This document shows, in pieces, positions 1-12,560 of a stretch of 64,000 nucleotides of DNA. The DNA is from Ceratopteris richardii. Lineage: Eukaryota > Streptophyta > Polypodiopsida > Polypodiales > Pteridaceae. The DNA is taken from contig CM035407.1 of NCBI GenBank assembly GCA_020310875.1, positions 218,177,145 through 218,241,144 on the forward strand. The letters are read 5' to 3'. The notes beneath the pieces were generated by a model, which saw nothing but the letters and a program-made list of their open reading frames with translations, was not told the DNA's origin and made no database searches. How positions within the stretch are numbered: the first letter of the stretch is position 1; each line of letters opens with the position of its first letter. The position numbers and the translations under genes are program-made.

Positions 1-555
1 TTGACAAGAGGTATGATCCATTTGGAGCTTTGAAAAAATTGGTCCAAGAGTGAAGAGTTGTAACTCATTAGAGGATGTCTAGAGAAGAGGAAGACAAAAG
101 GGTTGAAAGAAACTCTAAATACCACTAGTCCAAAATGTGCTCTATAAGAAGCAATTTTCCAATATGGTTAAAATGGTAACTATTTAGTAAAGCTTATGAC
201 TGACTTTATCCTTTAAGACAGATGCCTAGTTATGTCCATAGATAATATCTAGTATGAAAATACTAGGTCTATTATCAACTGACATAAACATTGATACCAT
301 TAACTGCATCTAATCAAAGAGATAATACAATGAAGGCTTAATTTATCAAAGTCTTCTCATGAATAAATCGAAACTTAGTAAGGGTACAACTAACAAAGAT
401 TTTGATGATACTGGACTAGAATTTGAGGAACCAAGTTTCCATGATAAGACTAAAATGGACACTCCTCTTACTGAGTAATCCCTAAGTAAGAGCTAAAGTT
501 GTCTACACTAAGGTGAGATTGTAAACCAGATGGTATGGGATGTCTACGTCTACAA
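1..555. other. Unassigned flank left of the first Copia element
   Basis: No convincing coding frame, RNA gene or repeat was recognised. The stretch is AT-rich with stops in all frames. It is the sequence into which the 556-6930 element was inserted, and it presumably continues at 6931. Confidence 0.5.
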
Positions 556-1614
556 TGTTGGAAAGATGGATGGACACTCCATGAGATTGAGTACATACTG
601 CCAAGACCTGCTTTGTACCAGCCCTTTGATGCTTTATATTTGCTAAGTAGACCTCCTTAGCTTTCGAGTGACACCATAAAAGGGCCTATGTACCTTGGAA
701 GTGATGTGTGTAAAGACTGAATCAAAACAGATAACTTTGAAACTCAAAATCTCAAGAAAACCTTCTATTTATGTCTTGACACCTGCTAGATCTTTTGATC
801 AGTATGACCAGCACAGTAGGAATTGGAAAAATTCCTTTTAGGGGTATCTAATTAGCTTAGCAAGCTAAACTATTCCAAGTGTAATGATGTACAAAGATAA
901 ACTATGCTAAGAGAAATCAACTTAGCAAGTAAAGTTATACCCCCGATTTTTTAGGACTGTAGTAAACATTGAACAATGATCACCTGGACGCGAATTTCTC
1001 TGAAATGGCTGTATAGAATCTATTCAAATTTTGCTAGCATGTAGCTAACTTCAGGCTGAATCCAACAAGCTTTAGATCATTGAATTTGGTGAGGAATTGA
1101 CCGAGATATGCACTTCACAAGTTGACAGACTTTCAAGTAGTATAAGAGAGAACTCAGAAATGACTAATGAGAATGTATGTATTCATGAACACTTGTATAC
1201 AAGTTCATTGGCATGAATATCATTGCCTAATGGTGTAGATAGGTGTGGGCTAGAGTGTAGGCCTCACACACACTCAGAATCAGTAATGAGAAGCTCGGGA
1301 CTGATGAGTTCTAACAGCGACTTTTTCATGTCCTCTTTTATAGAGAGTGAGTAAAAATTTGAATTCAAATTTAAACTTTTGGCTCCTATGATCAAGCTCC
1401 TATATCCTAGGAGATATTCCTTCAATCAAACAGCTAACTTTTTCCATGAATCCTTTTGGTAGGTGTTTACAAAAGATTCCAAGTCAATTTGACTTTTACA
1501 AAGAGATAAAGTGGTAATAAATCACTAGCAATAGTTCCTATGCTTCTCCATATGTATATGGAATTACAATGCATCCATCAAGCCAAATGTGTAGGCTTGT
1601 GAATTACACCAACA
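556..1614 (-). repeat. 3' LTR of the Copia element
   Basis: Begins TGTTGGAAAG and ends ACACCAACA as read on the plus strand, so it has the TG...CA ends of LTRs. It matches 5872-6930 over its full length. Confidence 0.93.
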
Positions 1615-1627
1615 ACTCCCCCTCAAG
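1615..1627 (-). promoter_or_regulatory. Polypurine tract (plus-strand primer)
   Basis: On the minus strand this reads GCTTGAGGGGGAG directly before the 3' LTR, the expected position of the plus-strand DNA primer. The same tract occurs before the LTR at 62023-62535. Confidence 0.8.
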
Positions 1628-1654
1628 CGAAACATTTCGGCTTGGTCTTCATCT

Positions 1655-2002
1655 TCAATCTTCATGTATATCCTGCAATCCAATCATTGCTTTGAATCTG
1701 CAAAGTTTGGTTCCATCTAAAGCTTTAGTCAACAAATCTGCACATTGCATGTTGGTTGATACATAGGTTAGTTGAATGTCCTTGCTTAACAAATTTTCTC
1801 TCACATAATGGTAATGGACCTCTATATGTTTGATCCTAGCATGATAGATAGGATTAGCTGCAAGGTGAAGAGAACTTGTATTATCTCCAAAGATTATTGG
1901 AGACCTAGTATATAAACCCAATTCTGTATACAAAAGCTTAATCCAAATGGCTTCTTGTGTGGCATTAGCCAATCCTCTATACTCTACCTCTGTAGAAGAC
2001 AA
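1655..2002 (-). pseudogene. Copia RNase H end
   Basis: The C-terminal RNase H part of a Copia polyprotein. Visible motifs are STEVEYRGLANATQE, the DNTSSLHLAANP block and the HIEVHYHYVREN block, followed by the conserved CADLLTKAL tail. It lies next to the polypurine tract, as expected for the end of pol. Fossil part of the 556-6930 element. Confidence 0.9.
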
Positions 2003-2135
2003 AGCAACAATAGGTTGCTTCTTTGAAGACCATGAAATTGGTTTATCACCTGTAAAAGAAATCTATCCAGAAGTGCTCCTCCTATCATCCTTGCATCCTG
2101 CCCAATCTGCATCTGAATAGATCTTGATATCAATG

Positions 2136-2967
2136 TCATATGTGTAAGGGAAATACAAACCATGATTTTGAGATTCTCTTGGCAGCCTCTAAGTGAGGTA
2201 TCCTTGGCTTGTGCATAAACTGACTTAGCACACTAACTCCATATGCAATATCTATCCTTGTTAAGGTAGCATAGTTCAAGCTACCCACCATACTTTGATA
2301 ACCTATAATATCATTGACTTCATCACCTTCATGGGCACTTAGTTTTAGGTTTACCTCCATTGGAGTGCTTGCTACTTTGGCATCCTGCAAGTGAAACTTC
2401 TTCAACATGTCCCGTATATATTTTTTCTGAGTAATGTATATTCTTGAGTTAGTATAGACTAACTCAAGTCCAAGAAAATACTTCAATAGACCAAGATCAT
2501 TGATCTTGAACTCCATCATTTGGCTCTTGATTTGTCTGATTCCATTGACATCATTACCTGTAAGTATTATGTCATCAACATAAACACAAAGGTATATTAT
2601 CTCTGTATTACTTCTCTATGAATAGAGAAGTATCTGCCTTGCTCATGACAAAACCTTGGTCTTGGAGATATGTAGTTAACCTGTAATTCCATGCCCTAGG
2701 TGCCTGCTTCAATCCATATAAAGCCTTTTTTAATTTGCAAACAAATGTTACCTTCTTAGGGTCCTCATAGCCAGGAGGTTGTGACATATATACCTCCTCT
2801 GAAATCCATTGATTCAAGAAAGCATTCTTGACATCCAATTGGTACATATTCCAATTTTTTGATGCAGCCACACTTACCAACACTCTGATTGTTGGCATCT
2901 TGGCCACAGGTGAGAATGTCTCTTCATAATCAATGCCTTGGGTTTGTGAAACACCCTTGGCTACCAA
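2136..2967 (-). pseudogene. Copia reverse transcriptase
   Basis: Reverse transcriptase of the 556-6930 element. The N-terminal part shows the motif [19 protein letters not shown], the [10 protein letters not shown] block with its catalytic aspartate, and [13 protein letters not shown]. The YVDD active-site region lies near 2570-2600, and the C-terminal part begins MMEFKINDLGLLKYFLGLEL. These are standard plant Copia RT motifs. Fossil. Confidence 0.93.
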
Positions 2968-3282
2968 TCTGGCTTTGTACCTATTAATTGTGCCATCAGA
3001 ATTTCTTTAAAGTTTATAGATCCAACTGGATCCTATTACCTTCATGGAGTCCTTCTTTGGTACTAACTCCCATGTATCACTTTCCTTGAGTGCTTCAATC
3101 TCCTAATTCATAGCTTCTTTCCATTCTGTCTTGGTTATGGCTTCTTCATATGATCGTGGTTCTTCAATTGAGAAATCTTTGGCAAGATAGACATAGTTTT
3201 TAGTAACAAGAGATGTATCATACCCATATCTGATAGGTTTTTTGCTTTCTCTTTGTGATCTTCTGATTGATTGAGTTGAAGA

Positions 3283-4789
3283 TTAAGGTATGTCTTCAAA
3301 CTTCTTCATCTTCATTTTGCCTTTGGACTTCCATGCCTTGAACTCTTCAAGGTTGATAGTATCTTCATCATCTGAACTTGAGTCTTCATTCTGAGTAGGT
3401 TCTTCTTTTGCAAGACTTGGAAACTCCTCTTCCAAATCATAGGGTAATTTAACCTTCCTGCATTCATTCTCATACCAAGAATCATTTTCATCAAAGACAA
3501 CATCTCTACTCACCATGAATCCCTTATTGGAAGGGCTATAAAACCTGTATCCTTTCTGATTCAAATCATATCCAATGAAGATGCACTTCTCAGCCTTAGG
3601 GTCTAGCTTACCTCTTATCTGAGAAGGAATGTGTACATATGCTACACATCCAAATATCATGCAATGGTCTAGTGAGGGTTTGTTACCATGCCATGCTTCA
3701 TAGGGTGTTATCCCATCAAGGAATTTAGATGGTAACCTGTTTATGAGATAAGTGGCAGTTGAAACACTTTCTGCCCATCGATAGTTAGGTAATTTTTTCT
3801 CATTCAACATATACCTAGTTGTCTCAACAATCAACCTATTTATTCTCTCAGCTACCCCATTCTGTTCAGGAGTATACCTTGTGGTGATTTCTCTTTTGAT
3901 GCCTCTGTCCTGCAAGAAGTTTTCAAACTCATTAGAGAAGTACTCTCCTCCTCCATCTGACCTTAGCCTCTTCAAATTCTTCCTGATTCTCAACAAGTGC
4001 AAGATATTTTTTAAAACAATTAAACACCTCATCCTTGTGCTTCATGAAGTACAATACAGTCCATCTGCTATAATCATCAATAAAAGATACATAGTACCTT
4101 GATCTTGAGACTGAGGGGTCTCTGCTTGGTCCCCATACATCTGTATGGACAAGCTCTAGGTAGTCTTCATGCATGTGGCCTTTCCTTGAAAAGGGTAACC
4201 TGTGAGACTTCCCAAATTGACAAGCACCACACTTGTGAATCATATGTTGCTTGGATACATTAGGTATTCCAAGCACACATTGGTCCCTGCATATTTGCTT
4301 CAAGTTTCTTTCTCCTATATGTCCTAATCTTTTGTGCCAAATCTCAAGCTCTGAAAGTGTTTGATCTTTATAACTGTATAGTGCAATATTCTTTGTGTCT
4401 TCTAACTCAAAAGTGAAAAGTCTACCTGATTTTTCTCCTTTAGCAATCCTCGTGAACCCATGTCTTGGATCCTCGACAAATGCGCCATATTGGTTAAATC
4501 TAACCTGCAAAAGTTTCTCCACAATCTGTCCAACACTCATCAAATTTTTGGTAATGGTTGGTACATAGAGTAACGTACTCAACAAGTTCTGATTTCCATC
4601 ACAAGTCTTAACATTTCCAACTTTAACTACTGAGTGCTTGGTGTCATCACCTGTTTGGACTTGATGCTTACCTTTTGGTTCCTCAAGATCAGAGAGTAGT
4701 GCTACATTGCCAGCCACATGATTTGAGCATCCTGAGTCAATGTAGAATAGGTGATCATCATTTGTACCTGATTTTGAAGTCATGTCCAT
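3283..4789 (-). pseudogene. Copia protease and integrase region
   Basis: Read on the minus strand. The aspartic protease motif FYIDSGCSNHVAGN is at the start. It is followed by the GAG-pre-integrase zinc finger (WHKRLGHIG, then CGACQFGK), the integrase core with HTDVWGPSRDPS and FIDDYSRWTVLYF, and the second part with LRSDGGGEYFSNEFENF and YTPEQNGVAERINR. These give the D,D,E catalytic layout of Copia integrases. Fossil. Confidence 0.93.
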
Positions 4790-4924
4790 GATCAGAAAAG
4801 AGTCATCCTGCTCCTCTATGTAGTTGTTGTAGTCCTTTCTGGATTAGAATCCTCCTTGGTAGTTGCCATTGTAATTATTGTTGTAATTGTTGTTGTAGCC
4901 TTGGTGATGGTTGAAGCTACCTCT

Positions 4925-5845
4925 TCACTGTGAGTATCCACCTCTTTGGTATCCTCTTCCTCTCGGATTCTTATAATTCTTGAAACATTCATCTGTAGTA
5001 TGATTTGATAAACCACAAATGTTGCATGGTGAGGAGTTATAGGATCTCCCCCTACCTTGCTTACCTCCTCTGCCCCTTCCTCTTGATGATCTACCTCTCC
5101 CTGCATAGTTGGCTTGGGAGGTAGAGCCTTCATCTTCCAATTTCTTGTTATTGCCTTTATCTTTAGACTTTTTATCTGTATATAAGGCAGAAGAGTTATT
5201 ACCTTTCGATGTATCTCCTTTCGATGTATCTCCATTCTTGTTGATCTTTGATTCATGAGTGAACAATTGTCCCATGAGAGTTGTAAGATCTGGAATTTGC
5301 ATGTCCATGTAAAGGTCCATAGCAGTGGTGAAGCTTTCCCATTTGTCATCAGCCTTGATCCCATTGATCAGTTGCCTTACAATCTGCTCTTCTTCAATCT
5401 CTTCTCCTATGCTTGCTAACTGATCTGCTACATCTTTGATCTTGGTCACAAATTCTGAAACAACTTGCTTAGGTTGCTTCCTTAATGTTGTGAATTCAAT
5501 CCACAACTGATTTTTCCTAGCCCTTGTGTTGGAGGAAAAATAAGATGACAAGGTTTCCCAAGTCTCTTGGGATGTCTTACAATTTCTAATATGTGGCAAA
5601 AGAAAATCAGAGATGGAGTTGAGTAAATAAGACCTTGCCAATGCATCCTTAGCACACCATGTGTTGAGCTTTTCATGTTCTTCCTTTGTTGGTAATCCCC
5701 TTGTTTTAAATGAGGGCAATTCCTCATCTCTTGAGATGTATGCATAGAGACTCCTTCCTTGTAAGTAGGTCTTCATCCTCAGAGACCATGCCCGATAGTT
5801 GTTCCTGTACAATTTATCAATAAATGAAGGAAAAACATCTCCCAT
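4925..5845 (-). pseudogene. Copia gag
   Basis: About 306 residues, starting MGDVFPSFIDKLYRNNYRAW, the usual start of this plant Copia gag (UBN2-type) family. A CCHC zinc knuckle (CNICGLSNHTTDEC) lies near the C terminus within an RGRG-rich stretch likely to bind RNA. It starts 14 bp from the primer site, the normal place for gag. Gag packages the element RNA in cytoplasmic particles. Part of a broken element. Confidence 0.92.
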
Positions 5846-5858
5846 TTTACCTTAGTTT

Positions 5859-5870
5859 GCTCTGATACCA
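5859..5870 (-). promoter_or_regulatory. Primer binding site for initiator tRNA-Met
   Basis: Minus-strand sequence TGGTATCAGAGC, the standard 12-base complement of the plant initiator methionine tRNA 3' end, one base from the 5' LTR. Confidence 0.92.
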
Positions 5871-5871
5871 T

Positions 5872-6930
5872 TGTTGGGAAAGATGGATGGACACTCCAAG
5901 AGATTGAGTAGATACTGCCAAAACCTGCTTTGTACCAGCCCTCTAATGCTTTAGATTTGATAAGTAGACATCCTTAGCTTTCCAATGACACCATAAAATG
6001 GCCTATGTACTTTGGAAGTGATGTGTGTACATATTGAATCAAAACAAATAACTTTGAACCTCAAAATCTCAAGAAAACCTTCTATTTATGTCTTGACACC
6101 TGCTGGATATTTTTCTTAGTATGACCAGCACAGTAGAAACTGGAAAAATTCCTTTTAGGGGTATCTAATTAGCTTAGCAAGCTAACTATTCCAAGTGGAA
6201 TGATGTAAAAAGATAAACTATGCTAAGAGAAATCAATTTAGCAAGTAAAGCTATACCCCTGATTTTTTAGGACTGTAGCAGACATTGACCAGTGATCACC
6301 TCGATGCTAATCGCTCCGAAATGGCTGAATAGAATCTTATCAAATTTTGGAAGCATGTAGATAACTTCAGGGGAATCCAAAAAGCTTTAGATCATTGAAT
6401 TTGGTGAAGAATTGACCGAGATATGCACTTCACAAGTTGACAGACTTTCAAGTAGTATAACAGAGAACTCAGAAATGACTAATGAGAATGTATGTATTAA
6501 TGAACACTTGTATACAAGTCCATTGGCATGAATGTCATTGCCTAATGGTGTACGTAGGTGTGGGCTAGAGTGTAGGCCTAACACACTCTCAAAATCAGTA
6601 ATAGGAAGCTCGGGAGTGATGAGTTCTAACCGCAACTTTTTCATGACCTCTTTTATAGAGAGTGAGTAAAAATTTGAATTCAAATTTAAACATTCGGCTC
6701 CCTATGATCAAGCTCCTATATCCTAGGAGATATTGCTTCAACAAACAACTAACTTTTTCCACGAATCCTTTTGGTAGGTGTTTACAAAAGATTCCAAGTC
6801 AAAATTTGACTTTTACAAAGAGATAAAGTGGTAATAAATCACTAGCAATAGTTCCTATGCTTCTCCATATGTATATGGACTTCAATGCATCCATCAAGCC
6901 AAATGTGTATGCTTGTGAATTACACCAACA
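5872..6930 (-). repeat. 5' LTR of the Copia element
   Basis: Begins TGTTGGGAAAG and ends TACACCAACA on the plus strand. Same length as the partner LTR at 556-1614. An open frame at 6387-6683 on the minus strand falls inside the LTR and has no recognisable domain. Confidence 0.93.
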
Positions 6931-8915
6931 ATATCACTTATGTGGGTTCAGTGGTATGGGACACTAAACTTAAGGATAATGGAAGCTTATGGCTAAGGAT
7001 ATTTGATGGATTGATCTCCTATTTGTATAGGAAATTAAGTGAGCATCAATTTCCTATAGTTTTTGACGATGAAAGTTATTTGAAGGGGGAAGAAAGGTAT
7101 CATTTATGATACTTCTAAGAAGAAGATGTGATCCTTACTCTTTCATATAGAATTTAAGGAATACATTTGTTATCATGTACCTAAGTATGTTTGAGTTAAA
7201 TCTCAAACAAAGTAAGAACCAGATATGCAAGAAGGGAATTCATTGAAGAATTTCAATTTGGCAAGTAAACTAAGGTAAGCTAGCCAAAGACTTGAAGCAT
7301 ATCCAATGTAGGGTACTTAAGAATGAATAAGATGGATCCAAGGTTTGGATAAATAAGCATGAGAAGTTGCTTAAGTCAAAGGGATGACATATAATTGTTG
7401 GTCCCTAGAAGAACAACAGTTAAACATTCAGAGAACATCAAGAAGATGTTGAGGACTTAAGCAATGATATAACCTCATGAAGGTATGAGTTAAAGATCCC
7501 AAGAAAATCCCATAGGTAAATATCATTGAAAAAGGGATCTACAGGAGAAAAGACTTGATCTTATCTCATGTTACATTAACTAGAGGAATTTTGAGAAAGC
7601 GAAGTGACCTAATATAGTCAAAATATATCAAACCTTTATGGTTTGATAAGCCAATGCGCCTGCATTAGTCAAAGAGATCAAACCCTTGAATATTCTGATA
7701 AATTATACGAAGGAAAGTTTAAAGATCGACCAAAAGAGATCTTTGAATTAATTTCCATGAAATTTAGGAACCTTAGTCTTTGCTCTTGTGCATATGAATT
7801 CACGAAATTCCACGATGGAACTCATGATCATAGAAAATGTTTAGAGAACATTGAAAAGACTAGGAAAGTGGAAAGACTAAGGATGTTAATCCATGGATCA
7901 GAGAAAGAACTCATTGGTATGGGATAGTGGGAACTAACTCCCATTGAGAATTTTATCTGATGACCAGAGAGAAAAGAGACTCAAGATCCGATAGAAAACA
8001 TTAGGATAAGCCTTAAAGGTAAGACCATTGAGATTAAGGTCTTAGGTTTATTAAGAGGTGTAGAAATGTACCTCCCTGAACCAATTAAATATACTTGATT
8101 TTATTTACAAAAGGGTAAATAGAATAAAATTACATTTACCCTAGGCAAGGCAATCTTTTATCCTCATAAGCAGATACATTCTTTTGAATAGAATGTAGAG
8201 GCAACTTGAAGATGGTGAGGAAAAATGAGGATAAAAAGTTGAGGGAGCTTTTGAGTTAAAATCCAAAAGTAAGAGCTTGCATAAAGTCAAGCATGCTCAA
8301 ATATATATCCTTGAAGAATAGAATAACCTTTAAAAGATCATCTTCTAAATCTTTGGTTGATGAGAATAAGTGATTTAGGAATGTTTGAATAAGCTCCTAG
8401 AGGGGTCTTGGAAATGATGCCAAAAAGAAGGAATCTTTTTTATAAGACTTTGGAACTTAAAACTTGAATCATTCAAACTCCACTCAATAGATAGAAAAGT
8501 TAACAAGAAGGTATCTTGATGGATTCCTCAATTAGTTTGAGGATTTCAAATAATTGGCAAAGTACAAAATAATTTTTTCCCCTTTTCAAAACTTTGGTGA
8601 CCTTTGAGATTAGTATACATAACTATCTAAGTCAGTAGTTGCTGAAAAACCATGTGCTTTTGGTGTTTGAAAATGAGGAAATGGCATTTCAAGCTTTACA
8701 AATAGGCACTTGGCAGGTATGGTGTTATACTTTATGGAATAATGGAATGTTATATGGATTCTAATGTCTTGGGGGTTTTAATGTGATTTGTATCTTGATT
8801 TAGTAGGTGAATACTCATGAGGGTGTGAATGCATGTGAACTTATTCAGATATTTATGAAGATACTTGATACCCCATTCCTTTTAACTGATATTTAACATA
8901 ACTTTTAACACTCTC
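6931..8915. other. Unassigned AT-rich region
   Basis: About 2 kb with no recognised gene. An open frame at 7643-7927 (plus strand, 94 residues) contains the stretch KCLENIEKTRKVERLRML but matches no family I know, and the surroundings are full of stops. It may be the decayed remnant of an older element split by the Copia insertion. Confidence 0.45.
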
Positions 8916-8919
8916 TTCA

Positions 8920-8997
8920 CCATATTTATTTATTTATTTATTGATTTATTGACTTATTTATTTATTTAACACTCTCTTCTCTTTATTTATTTATTTA

Positions 8998-9050
<53 letters not shown>
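8920..9050. repeat. (TTTA)n and (ATT)n microsatellite
   Basis: A TTTA-rich run at about 8923-8998 passes into a clean (TTA)n run at about 8999-9048. It directly precedes the Gypsy gag start at 9110. Confidence 0.9.
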
Positions 9051-9109
9051 CACTATTGTTAAAATTCTTTACACATGCTTAGTCCTAGGTTTTGATTTTC
9101 TATAAGGCC

Positions 9110-10008
9110 ATGGACCCCACCCATTATGCCCAAGATTTTGGTACATCACCCCTACTTGGGATACTGATTGAGCAACAATTGGAGCTTTTGCGACACGAAC
9201 TCCAACATGCTTAGAACGAGATAAAGCAATGTGATGTTGCACTCCAATAAATACAGAGTGACGAAAACAACCTAGTTAGGGTGGCGAAAGCCATTATCAC
9301 CACTCAAGAGCAAGGCACGTAGTCCAAGATTGGTGTGAAAAAATTTCAATTTTCATGATTTGATGGGTGAAAGGATGGCGAATTTGTTCTTTCATGGATT
9401 TCTCAATTTGATGATTTTTACTCTCATGAATCATATTTTGAACTTGAGAAAGTGAAATTTGCTACTAATTATTTGGTGTATAATGCCCAATTATGGTGGA
9501 ATGTTTTGTGGCATAGAACCAACCACCCCACCACATGGGCTGCATTTCAAGAAAAGATCAAGGAGTCCTTCCTTCCTCCTCAGTTCGACTTACATGTTTG
9601 TCGATCATGGACCAATTTTGGATGCAAAGATGGAGATACTGTGTCTACCTACACTAAACATTTTTGGCAATGACTATTATTTATTCTTTTGCTTGAAATG
9701 ATTCTTGAAGATACCTTGCAACGGAAGTATGAAGATGGGGATGGGAATTCAAGCTTAGCTCAACACTGTATGTTCTACAACCCTCTATGAAGCTATTTCT
9801 TTCACATGTGATGCTAAGAAAGAGTTTCAATCCATCACCAAGTCCATTTGCTTACAACAAACGTGTCAACGACCACCACCATTCAAGCCTATCTTTCCTT
9901 TCAAGTGTTCTTTCACTACTTTCTCCTCTCCTACTTTTAAACACCCTTCTACTTTTCAATAGCCTCCTCAATCCAATTTCTCACTAGAACCCAAGACAAT
10001 CCCTTTAA
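9110..10008 (+). pseudogene. Gypsy gag, first part
   Basis: Starts MDPTHYAQDFGTSP, and further on shows the capsid region KVKFATNYLVYNAQLWW...TWAAFQEKIKESFLP, typical of plant chromovirus gag (retrotransposon gag domain). The rest of gag continues after the inserted solo LTR. Fossil. Confidence 0.8.
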
Positions 10009-11065
10009 TGTTGGGAAAGATGGATGGACACTCCAAGAAATGAGTAGGTACTGCTAGATCCTGCTTTGTACCAGCCTCTTGTAGCTTCAGAGTTGAGTTG
10101 TGGGCCCTCTTAGCTTTTCAAAGACACTAAATAAGTGCCTATGTACTTCGGAAATGATGTGAGAAAAGATTGAACCAAAACAGACTACTTCAAAGTTGAA
10201 GGTTCAATGAAAACCTTCTATTTTTGTTCACACACCTACTGCTTGTTATGCTAAGTGCTTCCAGTATAGTAGGAATTAGAAACATTCCTTTTTGTGGTAT
10301 CAACTTAGCTTAGTAAGCTAATGATTCCAAGTGGAATCATTTAAAATGATGCACTATACACAAAGCAATCAATTTAGCAATTGAATCATTACCCCAAATT
10401 TTTTAGGACCTCTGTAGAGTTTGACTAGTGAGTGCCTCGATGAAATTTTCTCCAAATTGGCTGAATAGATTTCCTTTAAACTTTGTAAGCATGTACAAAA
10501 CTTGGAACTGATTCCAACAAGCTATAGATCATTGAAAATGGTAAAGAAATGATTGAGATATGAGCAGTACAAGTTGACAGTTGTGAATGCCTATAATAGA
10601 GAGATCATAGATGAGTAATGTCGATCTATTGTATTAGTGAACAATGTTGTATAAGATCATAGGCTTGACAATCATAGCCTAATGATAGTGAGTGGTGTAG
10701 GCTACAATGTAGACCTCACACTGTTACAAAATGGCAATGGAGAGCTAGGGATTGAGACCTCTCTACCATGACTTTTACATGCTACATTTTATAAGTGCTT
10801 CATTCAAATCTGAATTTGAATTCAACTTTTGTCTCTCTCTAAAAGTATTCCTTCAATCTAGGAAATATTCCCTCAATCAAGTAGTTACTTTTCTATCTAA
10901 CAAGTCCACGAGTTTTTGGTAGGTGATTACAAAGATTTTCTCAAGTCAAGAAAATGACTTTTACAAATGGTAAAGGTGAAAAATCTTCCTAGAAATGGTT
11001 TCCATGGAACTTCATAAGTTTATGAACTTCAAGCCAAATGTGTGGGTTTGGACTTTGCACCAACA
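10009..11065 (-). mobile_element. Solo LTR of a Copia family related to 556-6930
   Basis: 1,057 bp starting TGTTGGGAAAGATGG and ending TTTGCACCAACA on the plus strand, the same ends and length as the LTRs at 556 and 5872, but clearly more diverged. Flanks are tttaa before and tttac after, a 4-of-5 match consistent with a decayed target-site duplication. No internal coding region is attached, so this is a solo LTR left by LTR-LTR recombination, inserted into the chromovirus gag. Confidence 0.88.
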
Positions 11066-11482
11066 TTTACAACCTACAAAACCTCCAACCCTTCACACTA
11101 CAATGATGGATGCTCAACAAAAGAGGCCCCGTATCACTTGTTGGCATTGTGGTAAGTTTGTTCATACTAAAGCTAAATGTAGGATGGAAATAATGACAAG
11201 AAGCATGTTGGAGCTCAAACACATAATGTGGAGGTGCTTCATGAAGACGCTCAACCTGATTGGATCAAAGAAGCATTGGAAAACAATCTAAGGACCTTCG
11301 ATAATGCGATTTCTATTTATTCTTTACTTTGCATGCAAGGTACTATTAATGGTAAAGTTATTAATATTTTCCATGATAATTGTAGTTCACATGATTTTAT
11401 TTCTTATACACTAGTGCAAGATCTTCAATTACATCCACTTCCTTTTATGTATAAACTTAAGGCTGCATTTCAAGGAAATTGA
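11066..11482 (+). pseudogene. Gypsy gag zinc knuckle and protease
   Basis: Immediately after the solo LTR the frame shows a CCHC knuckle, CWHCGKFVHTKAKC. A protease-like segment follows, with INGKVINIFHDNCSSHDFIS, where NGK.. and the D-containing turn resemble the Gypsy aspartic protease. Fossil continuation of 9110-10008. Confidence 0.75.
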
Positions 11483-11949
11483 TATAATGTTACAAAAGTG
11501 CATATCATTTAGATTTGCCTAGGTTCATACATAGATGAACACACATTCATAATTGGTCCTTTGTAGTCCTAAGATGTTATACTTGGTATGCCTTTTCATC
11601 ATCATTATAATTCATGCATTAATTATCACACACACACACACAATTAGTTTTAAGCTTAACAATCAAGATATTTCTTTGTCTGCAATGCATGACTTCCAAC
11701 CATTTCCATTAATTAGTCATACTCAAGTAAAATGTGCATTTAGAAAGGCTACAATTCATGTATTATTTTTATCAATAACATAGTTGATTATACACATACA
11801 CTTCCTAATGCACATAAATCATTTATGGCTTCTTATAAGGATTGTTTTATGGTTGATTTTGCTTCTAAACTACTACCTTCTAGGGGATGTCTTGACCATA
11901 GTATAGACTTAATTCCTGGTTGTGCTCCTACCCATAAATCACCTTATTA

Positions 11950-12560
11950 GCATGGAACTTTACATCAATAAGAAATAGCTAATCAAGTTAAGGATCTACT
12001 CCACAAAGGACTTATAAGACCTAGTTCTTCTCCCTTTGGAGTACCTATTCTCTTAGTGGAACAGAAGAACAAGACTTATAGGATGTGCATTGACTATAGG
12101 GCACTCAATAAGATCACAATTTAATAGATATCATATTCCTAGGATAGATGATTTGCTAGATAAACTTCATGGAGTGCTTTTCTTTAGCAAAATTGATCTT
12201 AAATTTGGGTATCATCAGATAAGAATGACACAAAATGACATTTATAAGACTACTTTTTGAACTCAGTCTGATCATTTTGAATTCATGATAATGCCGTTTG
12301 GACTCACCAATGCACGTGCTACATTTGCACATAAGATGAATAAAATTTTCTTGATTGCCAAGATTTTATTCTTGTTTTATTTGATGACATACTTGTCTAT
12401 AGTGAGAATGACAATGAACATGAAAATCATTTAGCAACTATTTTTAATTTGTTATGCAAAAACAAACTTTATGCCAATCTTGAAAATAGTTATTTCTTTA
12501 AAAGAGAATTAGAGTATTTAGGCTATATTTTTTCTAGTCAAGGCGTTCATATAATCCAAA
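11950..12560 (+). pseudogene. Gypsy chromovirus reverse transcriptase
   Basis: Motifs in order: [62 protein letters not shown], and EFMIMPFGLTNARATF. These are the fingers and palm blocks of plant chromovirus RT. Fossil. Confidence 0.88.

Larger units (their letters stand above)
556..6930 (-). mobile_element. Ty1/copia LTR retrotransposon, complete but broken
   Basis: Two LTRs of 1,059 bp each enclose gag, protease, integrase, reverse transcriptase and RNase H in the Copia order, read on the minus strand. The primer site next to the 5' LTR matches initiator methionine tRNA, and a purine tract sits next to the 3' LTR. All domains are recognisable, but the coding region carries roughly six to eight breaks, so the element is a fossil. 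The LTRs differ by an estimated 6-8% by eye, clearly older than the Gypsy at 37230-45944. Flanks (tacaa on the left, atatc on the right) do not show a matching 5-bp target duplication. Confidence 0.93.

Noticed and set aside
5859-5870. Possible tRNA fragment gene
   Set aside because: The 12-base match to initiator tRNA-Met is the primer site of the Copia element; no tRNA fold surrounds it. The same applies to 32079-32090 and 61847-61858.
6387-6683. 98-residue minus-strand frame
   Set aside because: Lies entirely inside a Copia LTR and has no recognised domain.
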